Source: Moraxellaceae bacterium
GTDB lineage: Bacteria > Pseudomonadota > Gammaproteobacteria > Pseudomonadales > Moraxellaceae
Direction: 5' to 3'
Length of the DNA stretch: 64,000 bases
NCBI GenBank assembly: GCA_030646295.1
Contig: JAUSND010000003.1
Span: forward strand, 186,001-250,000
The notes under the pieces were generated by a model that was not told the DNA's origin, made no database searches, and saw nothing but the letters and a program-made list of their open reading frames with translations. Positions 1 to 8,603 of this stretch are shown piece by piece. The position numbers and the translations under genes were made by a program. Positions within the stretch are counted from its first letter, which is position 1; each line of letters opens with the position of its first letter.

Positions 1-400
1 AGCCGGGCACGGTAGGCACGCCGGCTTTTTTCATGGCCTCAATGGCGGAGACCTTGTTGCCCATCAGGCGAATGGTTTCTGCGCGAGGACCGATAAAGGT
101 GAAGCCCGAGGATTCGACCGCCTCGGCAAAGTCAGCGTTTTCTGCCAGAAAGCCGTAGCCGGGATGGATGCCCTGGGCATCCGTCACTTCGGCGGCGGAA
201 ATCAGCGCAGGAATATTGAGGTAACTGTCCTTGGATGCAGCAGGGCCGATGCATACGGCCTCGTCTGCCAGACGAACGTGCAGCAGGTCGCGGTCAGCCT
301 TGGAGTATACGGCGACGGTACGGATGCCCATTTCCTTGCAGGCGCGCAGGATGCGCAGGGCAATTTCCCCACGATTGGCGATGACTACCTTTTCTAGCAT
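1..400 (-). CDS. accC: Biotin carboxylase subunit of acetyl-CoA carboxylase, N-terminal part only
   Basis: This is the start of AccC, which uses ATP to carboxylate the biotin on AccB in the first step of fatty-acid synthesis. The gene is cut by the window start, so only about 133 N-terminal residues are visible. The protein begins [14 protein letters not shown], the classical biotin-carboxylase N-terminus, and continues through the biotin-carboxylase N domain with [10 protein letters not shown] and the start of the ATP-grasp region. It lies 15 bp downstream of accB on the same strand, the usual accBC operon. The ATG is at 400-398. Identification is secure; the ATP-grasp and C-terminal domains cannot be checked here. 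Confidence 0.97.
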   Translation of the reverse strand, partial: MLEKVVIANRGEIALRILRACKEMGIRTVAVYSKADRDLLHVRLADEAVCIGPAASKDSYLNIPALISAAEVTDAQGIHPGYGFLAENADFAEAVESSGFTFIGPRAETIRLMGNKVSAIEAMKKAGVPTVPG

Positions 401-415
401 GGTGGCAGTCCCGCG

Positions 416-883
416 TCAGACGATGGTGAAGAGTGGCTGGTCAAACTCTACGGCCTGGCCGTTTTCCACCAGGATGCTTTCAATCACGCCGCCCTGTTCT
501 GCCTCGATCTGGTTCATCATTTTCATGGCTTCCAGAATGCAGACCACATCACCTTTCTTGACGGTCTGGCCGACTTCGGCAAAGTACTCGGCGCCTGGCG
601 AGGCAGCACGATAGAAAGTGCCAACCATTGGCGAACGCTGGACAAAGCCACGCGTGGCCGGCTCAACGGCAGCTGGTGCCGGGCCTTGTCCGGCGTCTGC
701 TGCTGGCTGTGCTGCGGGGGCGGCTGCAATGGCAACCGGGGCGGGCGCACTGACGACATGAGTGGTCGTGGCCGGGCGGTGGCGGCAGATGCGTACCGAC
801 TCTTCGCCTTCGGTAATTTCCAGCTCATCAATTCCGGATTCTTCCAGCAGTTCGATGAGTTTCTTGACCTTGCGGATATCCAT
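416..883 (-). CDS. accB: Biotin carboxyl carrier protein of acetyl-CoA carboxylase
   Basis: AccB (155 aa) carries the biotin that shuttles carboxyl groups between AccC and the AccAD carboxyltransferase. Residues 1-35 form the conserved N-terminal segment ([18 protein letters not shown]). Residues about 40-80 are an Ala/Pro-rich flexible linker. The C-terminal biotinyl domain contains EAMKM, with Lys121 as the predicted biotinylation site. The length matches other gammaproteobacterial BCCPs. It sits between aroQ (36 bp upstream) and accC (15 bp downstream) on the minus strand, as in Pseudomonas, and is probably co-transcribed with both. Confidence 0.97.
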   Translation of the reverse strand: MDIRKVKKLIELLEESGIDELEITEGEESVRICRHRPATTTHVVSAPAPVAIAAAPAAQPAADAGQGPAPAAVEPATRGFVQRSPMVGTFYRAASPGAEYFAEVGQTVKKGDVVCILEAMKMMNQIEAEQGGVIESILVENGQAVEFDQPLFTIV

Positions 884-919
884 GTAACGGTCTCACAAAT
901 TGGGGTTAATCAAAAAATG

Positions 920-1366
920 TCAGGACTTCTGCTTCAGGCGATTCACGGCAAAGGCCAGGCCCAGCGCATAACCCTGGGGACCAAGTCCGCAAATCACGCC
1001 AACAGCAACATCAGAGAAGTAGGAGTGCTGCCGGAATGATTCGCGGGCATGCACATTGGAAAGATGGATCTCGAGAAACGGGATATTCACGGCGAGCAGG
1101 GCATCGCGCAGTGCGACCGAGGTGTGGGTAAATGCACCCGGATTGATCAGGATGAAGCGGGTGCCATCCTGACGGGCAGCATGAATGCGATCAACAAGGA
1201 CGCCTTCATGATTGCTTTGCTGACACTCCAGCGTCAGGTCTGCTTCGGCAGCACGCATCATCAGGTCGGCGTTGATGCTGTCGAGCGTATCAGCACCGTA
1301 GATTCCCGGTTCGCGGGTTCCCAGCAGGTTCAGGTTTGGGCCATTAAGGACAAGAATCTGGGGCAT
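920..1366 (-). CDS. aroQ: Type II 3-dehydroquinate dehydratase
   Basis: AroQ (148 aa) dehydrates 3-dehydroquinate to 3-dehydroshikimate in the shikimate pathway. It is the small dodecameric type II enzyme. The N-terminus has [18 protein letters not shown], with Tyr23 as the family's catalytic base. [25 protein letters not shown] and the C-terminal ICGLGPQGY segment follow, all type II signatures. It is the first gene of an aroQ-accB-accC run on the minus strand, an order shared with many gammaproteobacteria. Confidence 0.97.
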   Translation of the reverse strand: MPQILVLNGPNLNLLGTREPGIYGADTLDSINADLMMRAAEADLTLECQQSNHEGVLVDRIHAARQDGTRFILINPGAFTHTSVALRDALLAVNIPFLEIHLSNVHARESFRQHSYFSDVAVGVICGLGPQGYALGLAFAVNRLKQKS

Positions 1367-1589
1367 TGTAAGAGTAGCTTCCCTGGCTGATCCGGTTGGC
1401 AGTCTGCTTCAGCTGCCCGGTTGTGACTTTGTGGTTCTGGATATTGCCGCAGCGATTTCCGTGAGCCAAGTTACTTTCGTCGATGATTTGCAACAAAGGA
1501 TGTGATTACTTAAAACACGTCATTTGCAGTTAACTTGCTGGTATTTGTCAGGAAGATACCGAAAGAGTGAGGGCAAGTCCATGTCAGGA
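1367..1589. other. Intergenic gap upstream of aroQ
   Basis: This 223-bp gap separates the thioredoxin-like gene from aroQ, both on the minus strand. It is fairly AT-rich around 1495-1560. It probably holds the aroQ-accBC promoter, but I could not find a convincing -35/-10 pair and see no hairpin followed by a T tract. Confidence 0.4.
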
Positions 1590-2162
1590 TTATGACCGAA
1601 GGGGCAGTAATCGGGATCTGATCCAGCTCTTGAATGCCTCTGCCGGCATTTCTCCCAGAAGTCTGAGCTCCCGCTGTTCAATGCCACTAGGGTCAAAGAC
1701 CAGTATGGCGGGCAGGCCGGGTAGCTGGTACTGCGCCAGGGCGGCCTGGGTGGCGGGGGTGAGTTCGGAGGCATCAATTTGAAGAAGTACGAGAGGGCGC
1801 ATTGCCTCTTGTACGTCCTTCCGGCTGAAGACCTCCTGCTTCCACTTGATGCAACTGGGACACCAGTCTGCATAGAACTCCAGTATCACTGTCTGCCCTT
1901 TCGCCAAAGCCAGTGCCGCAGGAAGCTCCTCCGGCCGGATGACCTGAAAGTGGCCATCGGGCTGTTTGAGTATAAATGAAGGGGAGGGGGGCGGCGGACT
2001 GGCAAGCAGCAGACGGCCGCCGGTATATCCGCTGGCCGTTGCCACCAGCATCAGGACAATCCCGGCAATCTGACGCAGGAGTGGGGTCTGGCGAAGCAGA
2101 AGCACGCCGGGCACTGTCAGTAGCAGGGCAAGCACCAGCAGGGTGATTGGCAGTATTTTCAT
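1590..2162 (-). CDS. Membrane-anchored thioredoxin-like protein related to the DsbD C-terminal domain
   Basis: This 190-aa protein has two hydrophobic stretches at the N-terminus (about 1-23 and 30-55), a Pro-rich linker (PPPPSPS, about 56-62) and a thioredoxin-fold domain from about 75. The active-site motif is WCPSC (Cys101, Cys104), preceded by EFYAD, which resembles the C-terminal domain of DsbD. A cis-Pro-like GLPAI follows later. Full-length DsbD (about 560-600 aa) usually lies at this spot next to aroQ. Here the central eight-helix domain and the N-terminal domain are missing. I infer a periplasm-facing thiol reductase or oxidase. Electron partners cannot be told from the sequence. Confidence 0.8.
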   Translation of the reverse strand: MKILPITLLVLALLLTVPGVLLLRQTPLLRQIAGIVLMLVATASGYTGGRLLLASPPPPSPSFILKQPDGHFQVIRPEELPAALALAKGQTVILEFYADWCPSCIKWKQEVFSRKDVQEAMRPLVLLQIDASELTPATQAALAQYQLPGLPAILVFDPSGIEQRELRLLGEMPAEAFKSWIRSRLLPLRS

Positions 2163-2384
2163 GGGGCAGGAATCCTAAATGCCTTTGGAGCAACTATCCA
2201 GTCCGCCGTGTCTGGTTCTGTCCCGGTCTTGCAGGTGCAAAAATAAAGCAGTGGGTGATGGGCATGAATGATGCCACCCGGCCTGCCGTATGGTTAGAAT
2301 GAGCGGCCCGGTGACTGATGAGACTCTTTCTCTTATTTCTTTATCTATGTCCGGCCCGGGCCCGGAATTCAGGCGGATCTGGCA

Positions 2385-3377
2385 TTGATGGATGGGTGGC
2401 AAGACAAGCTGGGAGAGCGCTGGGATGCAGTGCAGGACAGGTGGGCTGCATGGGATGTGGCGCCGCTTCTGACGGTTTCCCTCTTTCTGTTTATGGTCTT
2501 TCTGTCCGGACTGGGTTGGTACTGGTCGCGCGAGCCGGATGTGATGCCGATTGCATCGAGCGAGTCGGGCAAGCGGGGTCAGGCTCTGACCCGGGCGCTT
2601 GCGCAGGTGAGCTCTGCCCTGCATGACAAGCCCGGTGGCTATCTTCGTAATGATCTTTTTCCTCCCGGTTTGCTTCTCGATAATCTCCCGGCATGGGAGC
2701 TGGGTGTCCTTCAGCAAGTGCGGGACATGACGCGGGCCCTGCACCGGGACATGAGTCTCTCGCATGCACAGTTCATCGAGGACAAGGATCTGGCGGTTGC
2801 TGAGTCGTCCTTTAATGTAAAGCCGGAAAGCTGGCTTTTTCCTGTGGCTGAACGGGAGCTGGTGCGCGGTAGCGAGGCCCTGGAGTCTTATGGGCTGCGT
2901 CTGGGCAAGGGTGAGGCTGGTTTCTATGCTCGCGAGGCCTATCTGCATAGGTGGCTGGTCGATGTTGATGCCGGTCTGGGGCTGCTTTCAACGCGCCTTA
3001 ATGCGGCACTGCCAGATCATGCCCCTGTTTTGCCGGTTGCTGATTCTGCCAGGGTGCCGCATCTGGCGAAGACCGGCTGGCTGGATATAGATGATGTCTT
3101 CTATGAGGCTCGGGGCAATGCCTGGGCGCTGCTGCATCTCCTCAAGGCGGTAGAGGTGGAGTTCGGGCCGGAGCTGGGGCATCGGCAGGCCTTGCTCAGT
3201 CTGCGTGCGGCCATTCATGAGCTTGAGGCAACGCAGCAGACGCTCTGGAGTCCGGTAGTGCTTAATGGTTCCGGCTTCGGGCTCTTCGCCAACCACTCTC
3301 TGGTCATGGCCAACTATCTCAACCGGGCCCAGACCGATCTGGCGGATGTCAGGCGTTTGCTCGCTGAGTCCGACTGA
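2385..3377 (+). CDS. DUF2333 family inner-membrane protein
   Basis: This 330-aa protein matches my memory of the DUF2333 family, whose function is unknown. One transmembrane helix lies at about 29-48 (LLTVSLFLFMVFLSGLGWYW), followed by a long soluble, helix-rich domain with conserved-looking segments such as GGYLRNDLFPPG and NHSLVMANYLNRAQTDL. It is most likely anchored in the inner membrane with the bulk in the periplasm. It is transcribed toward the oxidase cluster but is separated from it by 467 bp. ATG codons at 2385 and 2388 are both possible starts. Confidence 0.8.
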   Translation: MMDGWQDKLGERWDAVQDRWAAWDVAPLLTVSLFLFMVFLSGLGWYWSREPDVMPIASSESGKRGQALTRALAQVSSALHDKPGGYLRNDLFPPGLLLDNLPAWELGVLQQVRDMTRALHRDMSLSHAQFIEDKDLAVAESSFNVKPESWLFPVAERELVRGSEALESYGLRLGKGEAGFYAREAYLHRWLVDVDAGLGLLSTRLNAALPDHAPVLPVADSARVPHLAKTGWLDIDDVFYEARGNAWALLHLLKAVEVEFGPELGHRQALLSLRAAIHELEATQQTLWSPVVLNGSGFGLFANHSLVMANYLNRAQTDLADVRRLLAESD

Positions 3378-3844
3378 GTCCTTTCCCGCCCTGCTTCCGC
3401 CTGCTTCCGTCTATCAAGCACTTTCTACGTCTGCAGGAGGCGGCAGGCGCTCGCCTGCAGCTCCTCGCCCTGGCGTGGCCAATTGTGTGTGTCGGCTGCC
3501 CAGATCATTTTTTCAGGCAAAAAATACCCTGAAACTGCATCCGTATGTATGGACATCATGGTGCGCTCTCAATACATTACGTTCGCTGGCAGAAGTGTGT
3601 CTTTTGGTTGTGAAGCAGTTGAGGTATTTTTTTGCCTTCGTTGTGTCCAAACGGTCGCGCTGATGCTGATAAAACCTGACTTCAGGTGGCAATAGTTGTT
3701 CCACGGGGGCGTGGATACGGTTGTTGTCATTGCTGTCCGGGCACCGGGGTACACCGGCCGGCCTTTTTACCCAGAGGCCGCGGTTTCAGAACAAGAAAGA
3801 GCCTGCCACGTTGCGGGCTCATCCTGCACAACGGGAGTAGGTGC
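3378..3844. other. Long intergenic region upstream of the cytochrome oxidase operon
   Basis: These 467 bp hold no gene I can support. The short ORFs here have no recognisable motifs. A perfect 7-bp inverted repeat with a 2-nt spacer lies at 3443-3458 (GCAGGCG/CGCCTGC) without a T tract. The stretch 3590-3690 is AT-richer and probably contains the coxB promoter. A weak TTGGTT...TATTTT pair with 15-bp spacing is visible near 3604-3630. The probable coxB ribosome-binding site GGGAG lies just upstream of the ATG at 3845. Confidence 0.5.
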
Positions 3845-5029
3845 ATGCGGTCAACTCATATCCTTCGCTCTGGCACGGCGTTGTTAGCCATGCTCATGGC
3901 GTCTTCTGCCTTCGCGACCCAGCTCGACATGACGCCGGGTGTCACGGAGATAAGCCAGCAAGTCTTCGAACTTCATCGTTTCATGCTCTACATCTGTATT
4001 GCAATCGGTGTGGGCGTGTTCGGGATGATGTTTTACTCGATCTTCAAGCATCGCAAGTCCAAAGGCGTCAAGCCCGCCGACTTCCATGAAAGCACGCTGG
4101 TGGAAGTGATCTGGACCATTGTCCCGTTCATCATCCTCATCGTCATGGCGGTGCCGGCAACCCGTGTACTGATTGCCATGAATGATTCCAGCGAGGCCGA
4201 TATCACCGTGCGTGTGACCGGTTCGCAGTGGAAGTGGCACTATGAGTACCTGTCTTACGGCGAGCAGAAGGATGTGGGGCTCAGCTTCCTGTCCATCCTG
4301 TCCACTCCGCGTGACCAGTACGAACGTCAGGGCAAGGGCTTCAGCTCGGCCAATACGCCGGACTTCACCAAGCACCCCAACTACCTGCTGGAAGTGGACA
4401 AGCCACTGGTGATTCCTACCGGCAAGAAGGTTCGCTTTCTGGTGACATCGGATGACGTGATTCACGCCTGGTGGGTGCCTGATTTTGCCGTCAAGAAAGA
4501 TGCCATCCCTGGCTTCATTAATGAGGTCTGGACCAATGTCCCGGTTGGCAAGGAAGGCTTTTACCGTGGCCGCTGTGCCGAACTCTGCGGCAAGGACCAT
4601 GCGTTCATGCCGATTGTGGTAGAGGCCAAGTCCCAGGCTGATTTTGACAAGTGGCTGGTTGACGCCAAGGTCAAGGCCGAGGAAGAAGCCAAGGCAGCTG
4701 CCAGCTCGGCAGACTACAAGTTTGCCGATATCGCCGAAGCCAGCAAGTTTGGTGAAGAGGTTTACAACGGCAAGTGCGCCGCCTGCCACCAGGTGACTGG
4801 TGTCGGCCTGCCGCCGATGTTCCCTGCCCTCAAGGGCTCCAAGATTGCATCGGTGAAGGATCAACTTGCTGCCCAGATCAATATCCTGAACAACGGCAAG
4901 AACGCCATGCCGGCATGGAAGGGTGTGCTGACTCCGAAGGAAATGGCCGCCGTCATCACCTATACACGTAACACATGGGGCAACAGCACGGGCGACCTCG
5001 TGCAGCCGTCCGATGTTGTGGCCAAGTAA
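3845..5029 (+). CDS. coxB: Cytochrome c oxidase subunit II with C-terminal cytochrome c domain (caa3 type)
   Basis: This subunit (394 aa from the ATG at 3845) takes electrons from cytochrome c and passes them through the CuA centre to subunit I. It has a signal peptide (about 1-25), two transmembrane helices (about 48-70 and 90-110), and a cupredoxin domain. The CuA motif CAELCGKDHAFM has its cysteines at 244 and 248. A fused cytochrome c domain carries CAACH at 311-315. The fusion marks a caa3-type oxidase. An in-frame extension to 3686 exists, but it is Arg/Cys-rich and lacks a signal peptide; GGGAG upstream supports 3845. It is first in the coxB-coxA-cox11-coxC operon. Confidence 0.96.
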   Translation: MRSTHILRSGTALLAMLMASSAFATQLDMTPGVTEISQQVFELHRFMLYICIAIGVGVFGMMFYSIFKHRKSKGVKPADFHESTLVEVIWTIVPFIILIVMAVPATRVLIAMNDSSEADITVRVTGSQWKWHYEYLSYGEQKDVGLSFLSILSTPRDQYERQGKGFSSANTPDFTKHPNYLLEVDKPLVIPTGKKVRFLVTSDDVIHAWWVPDFAVKKDAIPGFINEVWTNVPVGKEGFYRGRCAELCGKDHAFMPIVVEAKSQADFDKWLVDAKVKAEEEAKAAASSADYKFADIAEASKFGEEVYNGKCAACHQVTGVGLPPMFPALKGSKIASVKDQLAAQINILNNGKNAMPAWKGVLTPKEMAAVITYTRNTWGNSTGDLVQPSDVVAK

Positions 5030-5047
5030 TCAGGGGAGAGAATAAAA

Positions 5048-6643
5048 ATGAGTCACGCTGCTTCCCATGATCATCACGATCATCACCATCATGAACTGGC
5101 GCCGTTCTGGAAGCGCATGTTCACTACGTCCAATCACAAGGACATCGGTTCGCTGTACCTGATATTTGCATTCGTCATGCTGCTGTGCGGTGGCTCTGCG
5201 GCCATGGTGATTCGTGCCGAGCTCATGTATCCGGGCCTGCAACTGGTACAGCCCGATTTCTTCAACCAGATGACGACCGTACACGGCCTCATCATGGTGT
5301 TCGGCGCCATCATGCCGGCCTTCACGGGCTTTGCTAACTGGATGGTGCCAATGATGATCGGTGCACCGGACATGGCCCTGCCGCGTCTGAACCTGTTCAG
5401 CTTCTGGTTGCTGCCGTTTGCGTTCAGCCTGCTGATTGCATCCATTGTCATGTCGATTCTGGGAATGGGACCGGCTCCAAACTTCGGCTGGACGTTCTAC
5501 GCGCCGCTGTCGACGACGTATGGCCCACCAAGCACCGATCTTTTCATCTTCTCCGTTCACCTCATGGGTATTTCTTCCATTCTGGGTGCCATCAACGTGG
5601 TCGTGACGATTTTCAATCTTCGCGCCCCCGGCATGACCATGATGAAGATGCCTCTGTTCGTGTGGACCTGGCTGATCACGGCGTTCCTGCTGATTGCCGT
5701 GATGCCGGTTCTGGCCGGTGTTGTGACCATGATGCTTACGGATCGTCACTTCGGCACCAGCTTCTTCAATGCTGCCGGTGGCGGTGATCCCGTGATGTTC
5801 CAGCATATCTTCTGGTTCTTCGGGCACCCCGAGGTGTACATCATGATCCTGCCGTCATTCGGCATCGTGTCCGCCATCATCCCGACGTTTGCCCGCAAAC
5901 CACTCTTCGGCTATGCCTCCATGGTGTATGCAACGGCATCGATTGCCCTGCTGTCGTTCGTGGTGTGGGCGCATCACATGTTCACTACGGGTCTGCCATT
6001 GGCGGGCTCGCTGTTCTACATGTACATGACCATGCTGATTTCCGTGCCGACCGGTGTGAAGGTGTTCAACTGGGTGGCGACGATGTGGCGTGGTGCCATG
6101 ACATTTGAAGTGCCAATGCTGTTCTCGATTGCCTTCGTGGTGCTGTTCACCATCGGCGGGTTCTCCGGTCTGATGCTCGCCATCACGCCAGCCGATTACC
6201 AGTATCAGGATGCCTACTTCGTTGTCGCGCATTTCCACTATGTGCTGGTGTCTGGTGCGCTGTTTGCCATTTTCGGTGGTGCCTATTACTGGCTGCCCAA
6301 GTGGACCGGTCACATGTACAACGACACGCTGGCCAAGCTGCATTTCTGGAACTCCCTGCTGTCGGTGAACCTGTTGTTTTTCCCGATGCACTTTGTGGGT
6401 CTGGCCGGTATGCCGCGTCGGTATGCGGACTATTCGCAGCAGTTTGCCGACCTTAACTTCTGGATCTCTATCGGTGGCTTCTGGTTTGGCCTCTCGCAGC
6501 TGTTCTTCGTGGCCATCCTGCTGACAGCGAAGAAGGGTCCGAAGGCAGAGGACAAGCCGTGGGAAGGTGCTGAAGGTCTGGAGTGGACCGTGCCTAGTCC
6601 GGCTCCGTACCACACCTTTGAAGTGCCACCGGTGGTGAAGTAA
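5048..6643 (+). CDS. coxA: Cytochrome c oxidase subunit I
   Basis: This is the catalytic haem-copper subunit (531 aa) that reduces O2 to water and pumps protons across the inner membrane. About twelve transmembrane helices are visible. Metal ligands are in place: His79 (low-spin haem a, TTVHG), His260 in GHPEVY (CuB, with the crosslinked Tyr), His309-His310 (CuB), and His395/His397 in HFHYV (haem ligands). The cytoplasmic N-terminus is unusually His-rich (HDHHDHHHHE, residues 7-16). It starts 18 bp after coxB with GGGGAGA as ribosome-binding site. Confidence 0.98.
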   Translation: MSHAASHDHHDHHHHELAPFWKRMFTTSNHKDIGSLYLIFAFVMLLCGGSAAMVIRAELMYPGLQLVQPDFFNQMTTVHGLIMVFGAIMPAFTGFANWMVPMMIGAPDMALPRLNLFSFWLLPFAFSLLIASIVMSILGMGPAPNFGWTFYAPLSTTYGPPSTDLFIFSVHLMGISSILGAINVVVTIFNLRAPGMTMMKMPLFVWTWLITAFLLIAVMPVLAGVVTMMLTDRHFGTSFFNAAGGGDPVMFQHIFWFFGHPEVYIMILPSFGIVSAIIPTFARKPLFGYASMVYATASIALLSFVVWAHHMFTTGLPLAGSLFYMYMTMLISVPTGVKVFNWVATMWRGAMTFEVPMLFSIAFVVLFTIGGFSGLMLAITPADYQYQDAYFVVAHFHYVLVSGALFAIFGGAYYWLPKWTGHMYNDTLAKLHFWNSLLSVNLLFFPMHFVGLAGMPRRYADYSQQFADLNFWISIGGFWFGLSQLFFVAILLTAKKGPKAEDKPWEGAEGLEWTVPSPAPYHTFEVPPVVK

Positions 6644-6695
6644 GGCGTATTGTGACGAGAGCAGGGATGCTCCACTGTGCAGTATCGAGTTGTTG

Positions 6696-7283
6696 ATGAG
6701 CGGCGATAATCACGAAAGCGGCATGGGAACCACCGTTGCCGGGACTACCGAAAAGAACCGTCGTCTTCTGGTAAGACTGGGTTTGGTGGTGGTTGGCATG
6801 TTTGTGTTCGCCGTGTTCGTGATGCCGCCGCTGTATGATGCCTTTTGCGAGATTACGGGCCTCAATGGCAAGACATCGAGCAAGGCAGCAGCAGCCCCGG
6901 TTGCAGCTGATCTGGCGCGAACGGTTACAGTGGAGTTCCTTGTTGATACCGACAAGGCATTGCCCTGGGATTTCCGGTATGAAAAGCCTGCGGTGGAGGT
7001 TCACCCGGGCGAAATCACAAAAACGATGTTTTTTGTGAAAAACCGCGACAGCGGTGCGATTACGGGGCGTGCTATACCGTCCATTTCGCCCAATGAAGCG
7101 GCGCAGTATTTCAAGAAGACGGAGTGCTTCTGTTTTGCGGAGCAGCGTCTGGAGGGAGGTGCAGAGAAGGCCATGCCGATGATTTTCTATGTCGATCCGG
7201 CGCTTCCGAAGCACATCAGGACAGTCACGCTTTCTTATAAATTCTACAACATGACAGAGCAGGCCAAAGCAGCATCCCGCTGA
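6696..7283 (+). CDS. ctaG: Cytochrome c oxidase assembly protein, Cox11/CtaG type
   Basis: Cox11 (195 aa) delivers copper to the CuB site of subunit I. One transmembrane helix lies at about 27-50, followed by a periplasmic Ig-like domain. The copper motif ECFCF is present at about residues 146-150, inside the family signature (KKTECFCFAEQRL). The C-terminus has TLSYKFYNM, also typical. It lies between coxA and coxC, as usual in Pseudomonas-type operons. The start is uncertain: ATG 6696 fits the family, two in-frame TTG codons precede it, and ATG 6723 is a shorter option. None has a strong ribosome-binding site. Confidence 0.94.
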   Translation: MSGDNHESGMGTTVAGTTEKNRRLLVRLGLVVVGMFVFAVFVMPPLYDAFCEITGLNGKTSSKAAAAPVAADLARTVTVEFLVDTDKALPWDFRYEKPAVEVHPGEITKTMFFVKNRDSGAITGRAIPSISPNEAAQYFKKTECFCFAEQRLEGGAEKAMPMIFYVDPALPKHIRTVTLSYKFYNMTEQAKAASR

Positions 7284-7308
7284 GCCTGCATGAAAGGGAG
7301 ACACACGA

Positions 7309-8238
7309 ATGTCTGCAAATCACAGTCCCGTGGCACCCGGCCAGAAGCCGACCAGCTACTATGTGCCGGCATCAAGCCCATGGCCTTTCCTCGGCTCCTT
7401 CATCCTGTTCATTCTGGTTCTGGGTGCTGCCAATTTCATCCAGAGCCATGGTGTGACGGATCTCTCCAGAGGCCTGGGTAACAAGGGAACGCTCAATTTC
7501 CTGCTTCCGATCGGCATCATCGGGGTTTTGGCCCTGATGTTTGTCTGGTTCCGTGACACCGCGCGCGAATCCATGTCCAACATGAACTCGGCGCAGATGG
7601 ATCGCTCCTATCGTCAGGGCATGACCTGGTTCATCTTTTCCGAAGTCATGTTCTTTGCTGCATTTTTTGGTGCGATGTTCTATGCCCGCTGGCTGGTAGT
7701 GCCGTGGTTGGGTGGTGAGGGTGAGCGTGGCATGATGACCCATGAAGTGCTGTGGCCGGAGTTCCAGGCCATGTGGCCGCTGGTCAAAACGCCTGCCGGT
7801 ATGGCTACTGAAGCCATGAGCCCATGGGGCCTGCCCTTCATCAACACCATTCTGCTGGTGACATCTTCCGTGACACTGACAGTGGCTCACCACGCCCTGC
7901 TGGTTGGTAATCGTGCCCGTCTGCTCAAGTTTCTGGCCGTGACATGTGTTCTGGGCATCATCTTCCTCGGACTGCAGGTAGAAGAATACATCCATGCCTA
8001 CACCGAGATGGGTCTGACCCTGAAGTCCGGCATTTATGGCTCGACGTTCTTCATGCTGACCGGTTTTCATGGTATGCACGTGACCATCGGTACGATCATG
8101 TTGATTGTCATGCTGGTGCGTTCGGCCAAGGGACACTTCACCGCTGACAACCACTTTGCCTTTGAGGCAGCCGCCTGGTACTGGCATTTTGTGGATGTGG
8201 TATGGCTGTTCCTGTTCCTGGTGGTCTACTGGTTCTGA
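7309..8238 (+). CDS. coxC: Cytochrome c oxidase subunit III
   Basis: Subunit III (309 aa) stabilises the oxidase core and supports proton uptake. It has seven predicted transmembrane helices. The family pattern is clear: FIFSEVMFFAAFFGAMFYAR in the middle, EEYIHAYTEM, FFMLTGFHGMHVTIG, and the C-terminal WYWHFVDVVWLFLF. The conserved acidic residue in the SEVMFF helix is present. AAAGGGAG upstream of 7309 is the likely ribosome-binding site. It is the last gene before a strong terminator, so coxB-coxA-ctaG-coxC probably forms one transcript. Confidence 0.97.
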   Translation: MSANHSPVAPGQKPTSYYVPASSPWPFLGSFILFILVLGAANFIQSHGVTDLSRGLGNKGTLNFLLPIGIIGVLALMFVWFRDTARESMSNMNSAQMDRSYRQGMTWFIFSEVMFFAAFFGAMFYARWLVVPWLGGEGERGMMTHEVLWPEFQAMWPLVKTPAGMATEAMSPWGLPFINTILLVTSSVTLTVAHHALLVGNRARLLKFLAVTCVLGIIFLGLQVEEYIHAYTEMGLTLKSGIYGSTFFMLTGFHGMHVTIGTIMLIVMLVRSAKGHFTADNHFAFEAAAWYWHFVDVVWLFLFLVVYWF

Positions 8239-8257
8239 CTACTGGTGCAGGATGCAC

Positions 8258-8285
8258 AAAAAAGCCCGGTTATCCGGGCTTTTTT
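8258..8285. terminator. Rho-independent terminator after coxC
   Basis: A perfect 12-bp stem (AAAAAAGCCCGG / CCGGGCTTTTTT) with a 4-nt loop and T tract ends the cox operon. It is symmetrical (A run on one side, T run on the other), so it can also stop transcription of the minus-strand DUF2909 gene. Confidence 0.93.
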
Positions 8286-8320
8286 GTATGCGGCTAATGT
8301 GTGTATTCAGGTGCTTGTAT

Positions 8321-8566
8321 TCAGGGCGCCGGCACTGGCGCAGCAGGTGGCTCAACCTGAGGCAGGCCATGAGGTGCGATCAGACCGAAATATGAGGCTG
8401 CATAGAGGCCCACGAGTAATGCGATGGTAAATACCAGTCGCCAGATCAGGGACTTAAGAACTTTTTCGGAATCGGCCTTGTCGCCTCGCACCAGATGCGA
8501 GAGTGCCTTGAAGAGGTTGAACAGCACCGCCAGCATGGCGAATACGACGATAATCTTGATCCACAT
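8321..8566 (-). CDS. DUF2909 family twin-transmembrane protein
   Basis: This small protein (81 aa from the ATG at 8566) has two transmembrane helices (about 2-20 and 42-62), a charged loop between them and a Pro-rich tail (PQVEPPAAPVPAP). A gene of this type sits in reverse orientation between coxC and SURF1 in Pseudomonas-like genomes, which suggests a link to oxidase assembly; its role is unknown. The upstream in-frame extension to 8725 overlaps the SURF1 gene and looks non-coding. Confidence 0.8.
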   Translation of the reverse strand: MWIKIIVVFAMLAVLFNLFKALSHLVRGDKADSEKVLKSLIWRLVFTIALLVGLYAASYFGLIAPHGLPQVEPPAAPVPAP

Positions 8567-8603
8567 GGCCTTCACCAATGATTGAACAGACCCGGGAGTG
8601 TAA

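Noticed and set aside
3686-3844. N-terminal extension of coxB
   Set aside because: The 53 extra residues are Cys/Arg-rich, precede a normal signal peptide and lack a good ribosome-binding site.
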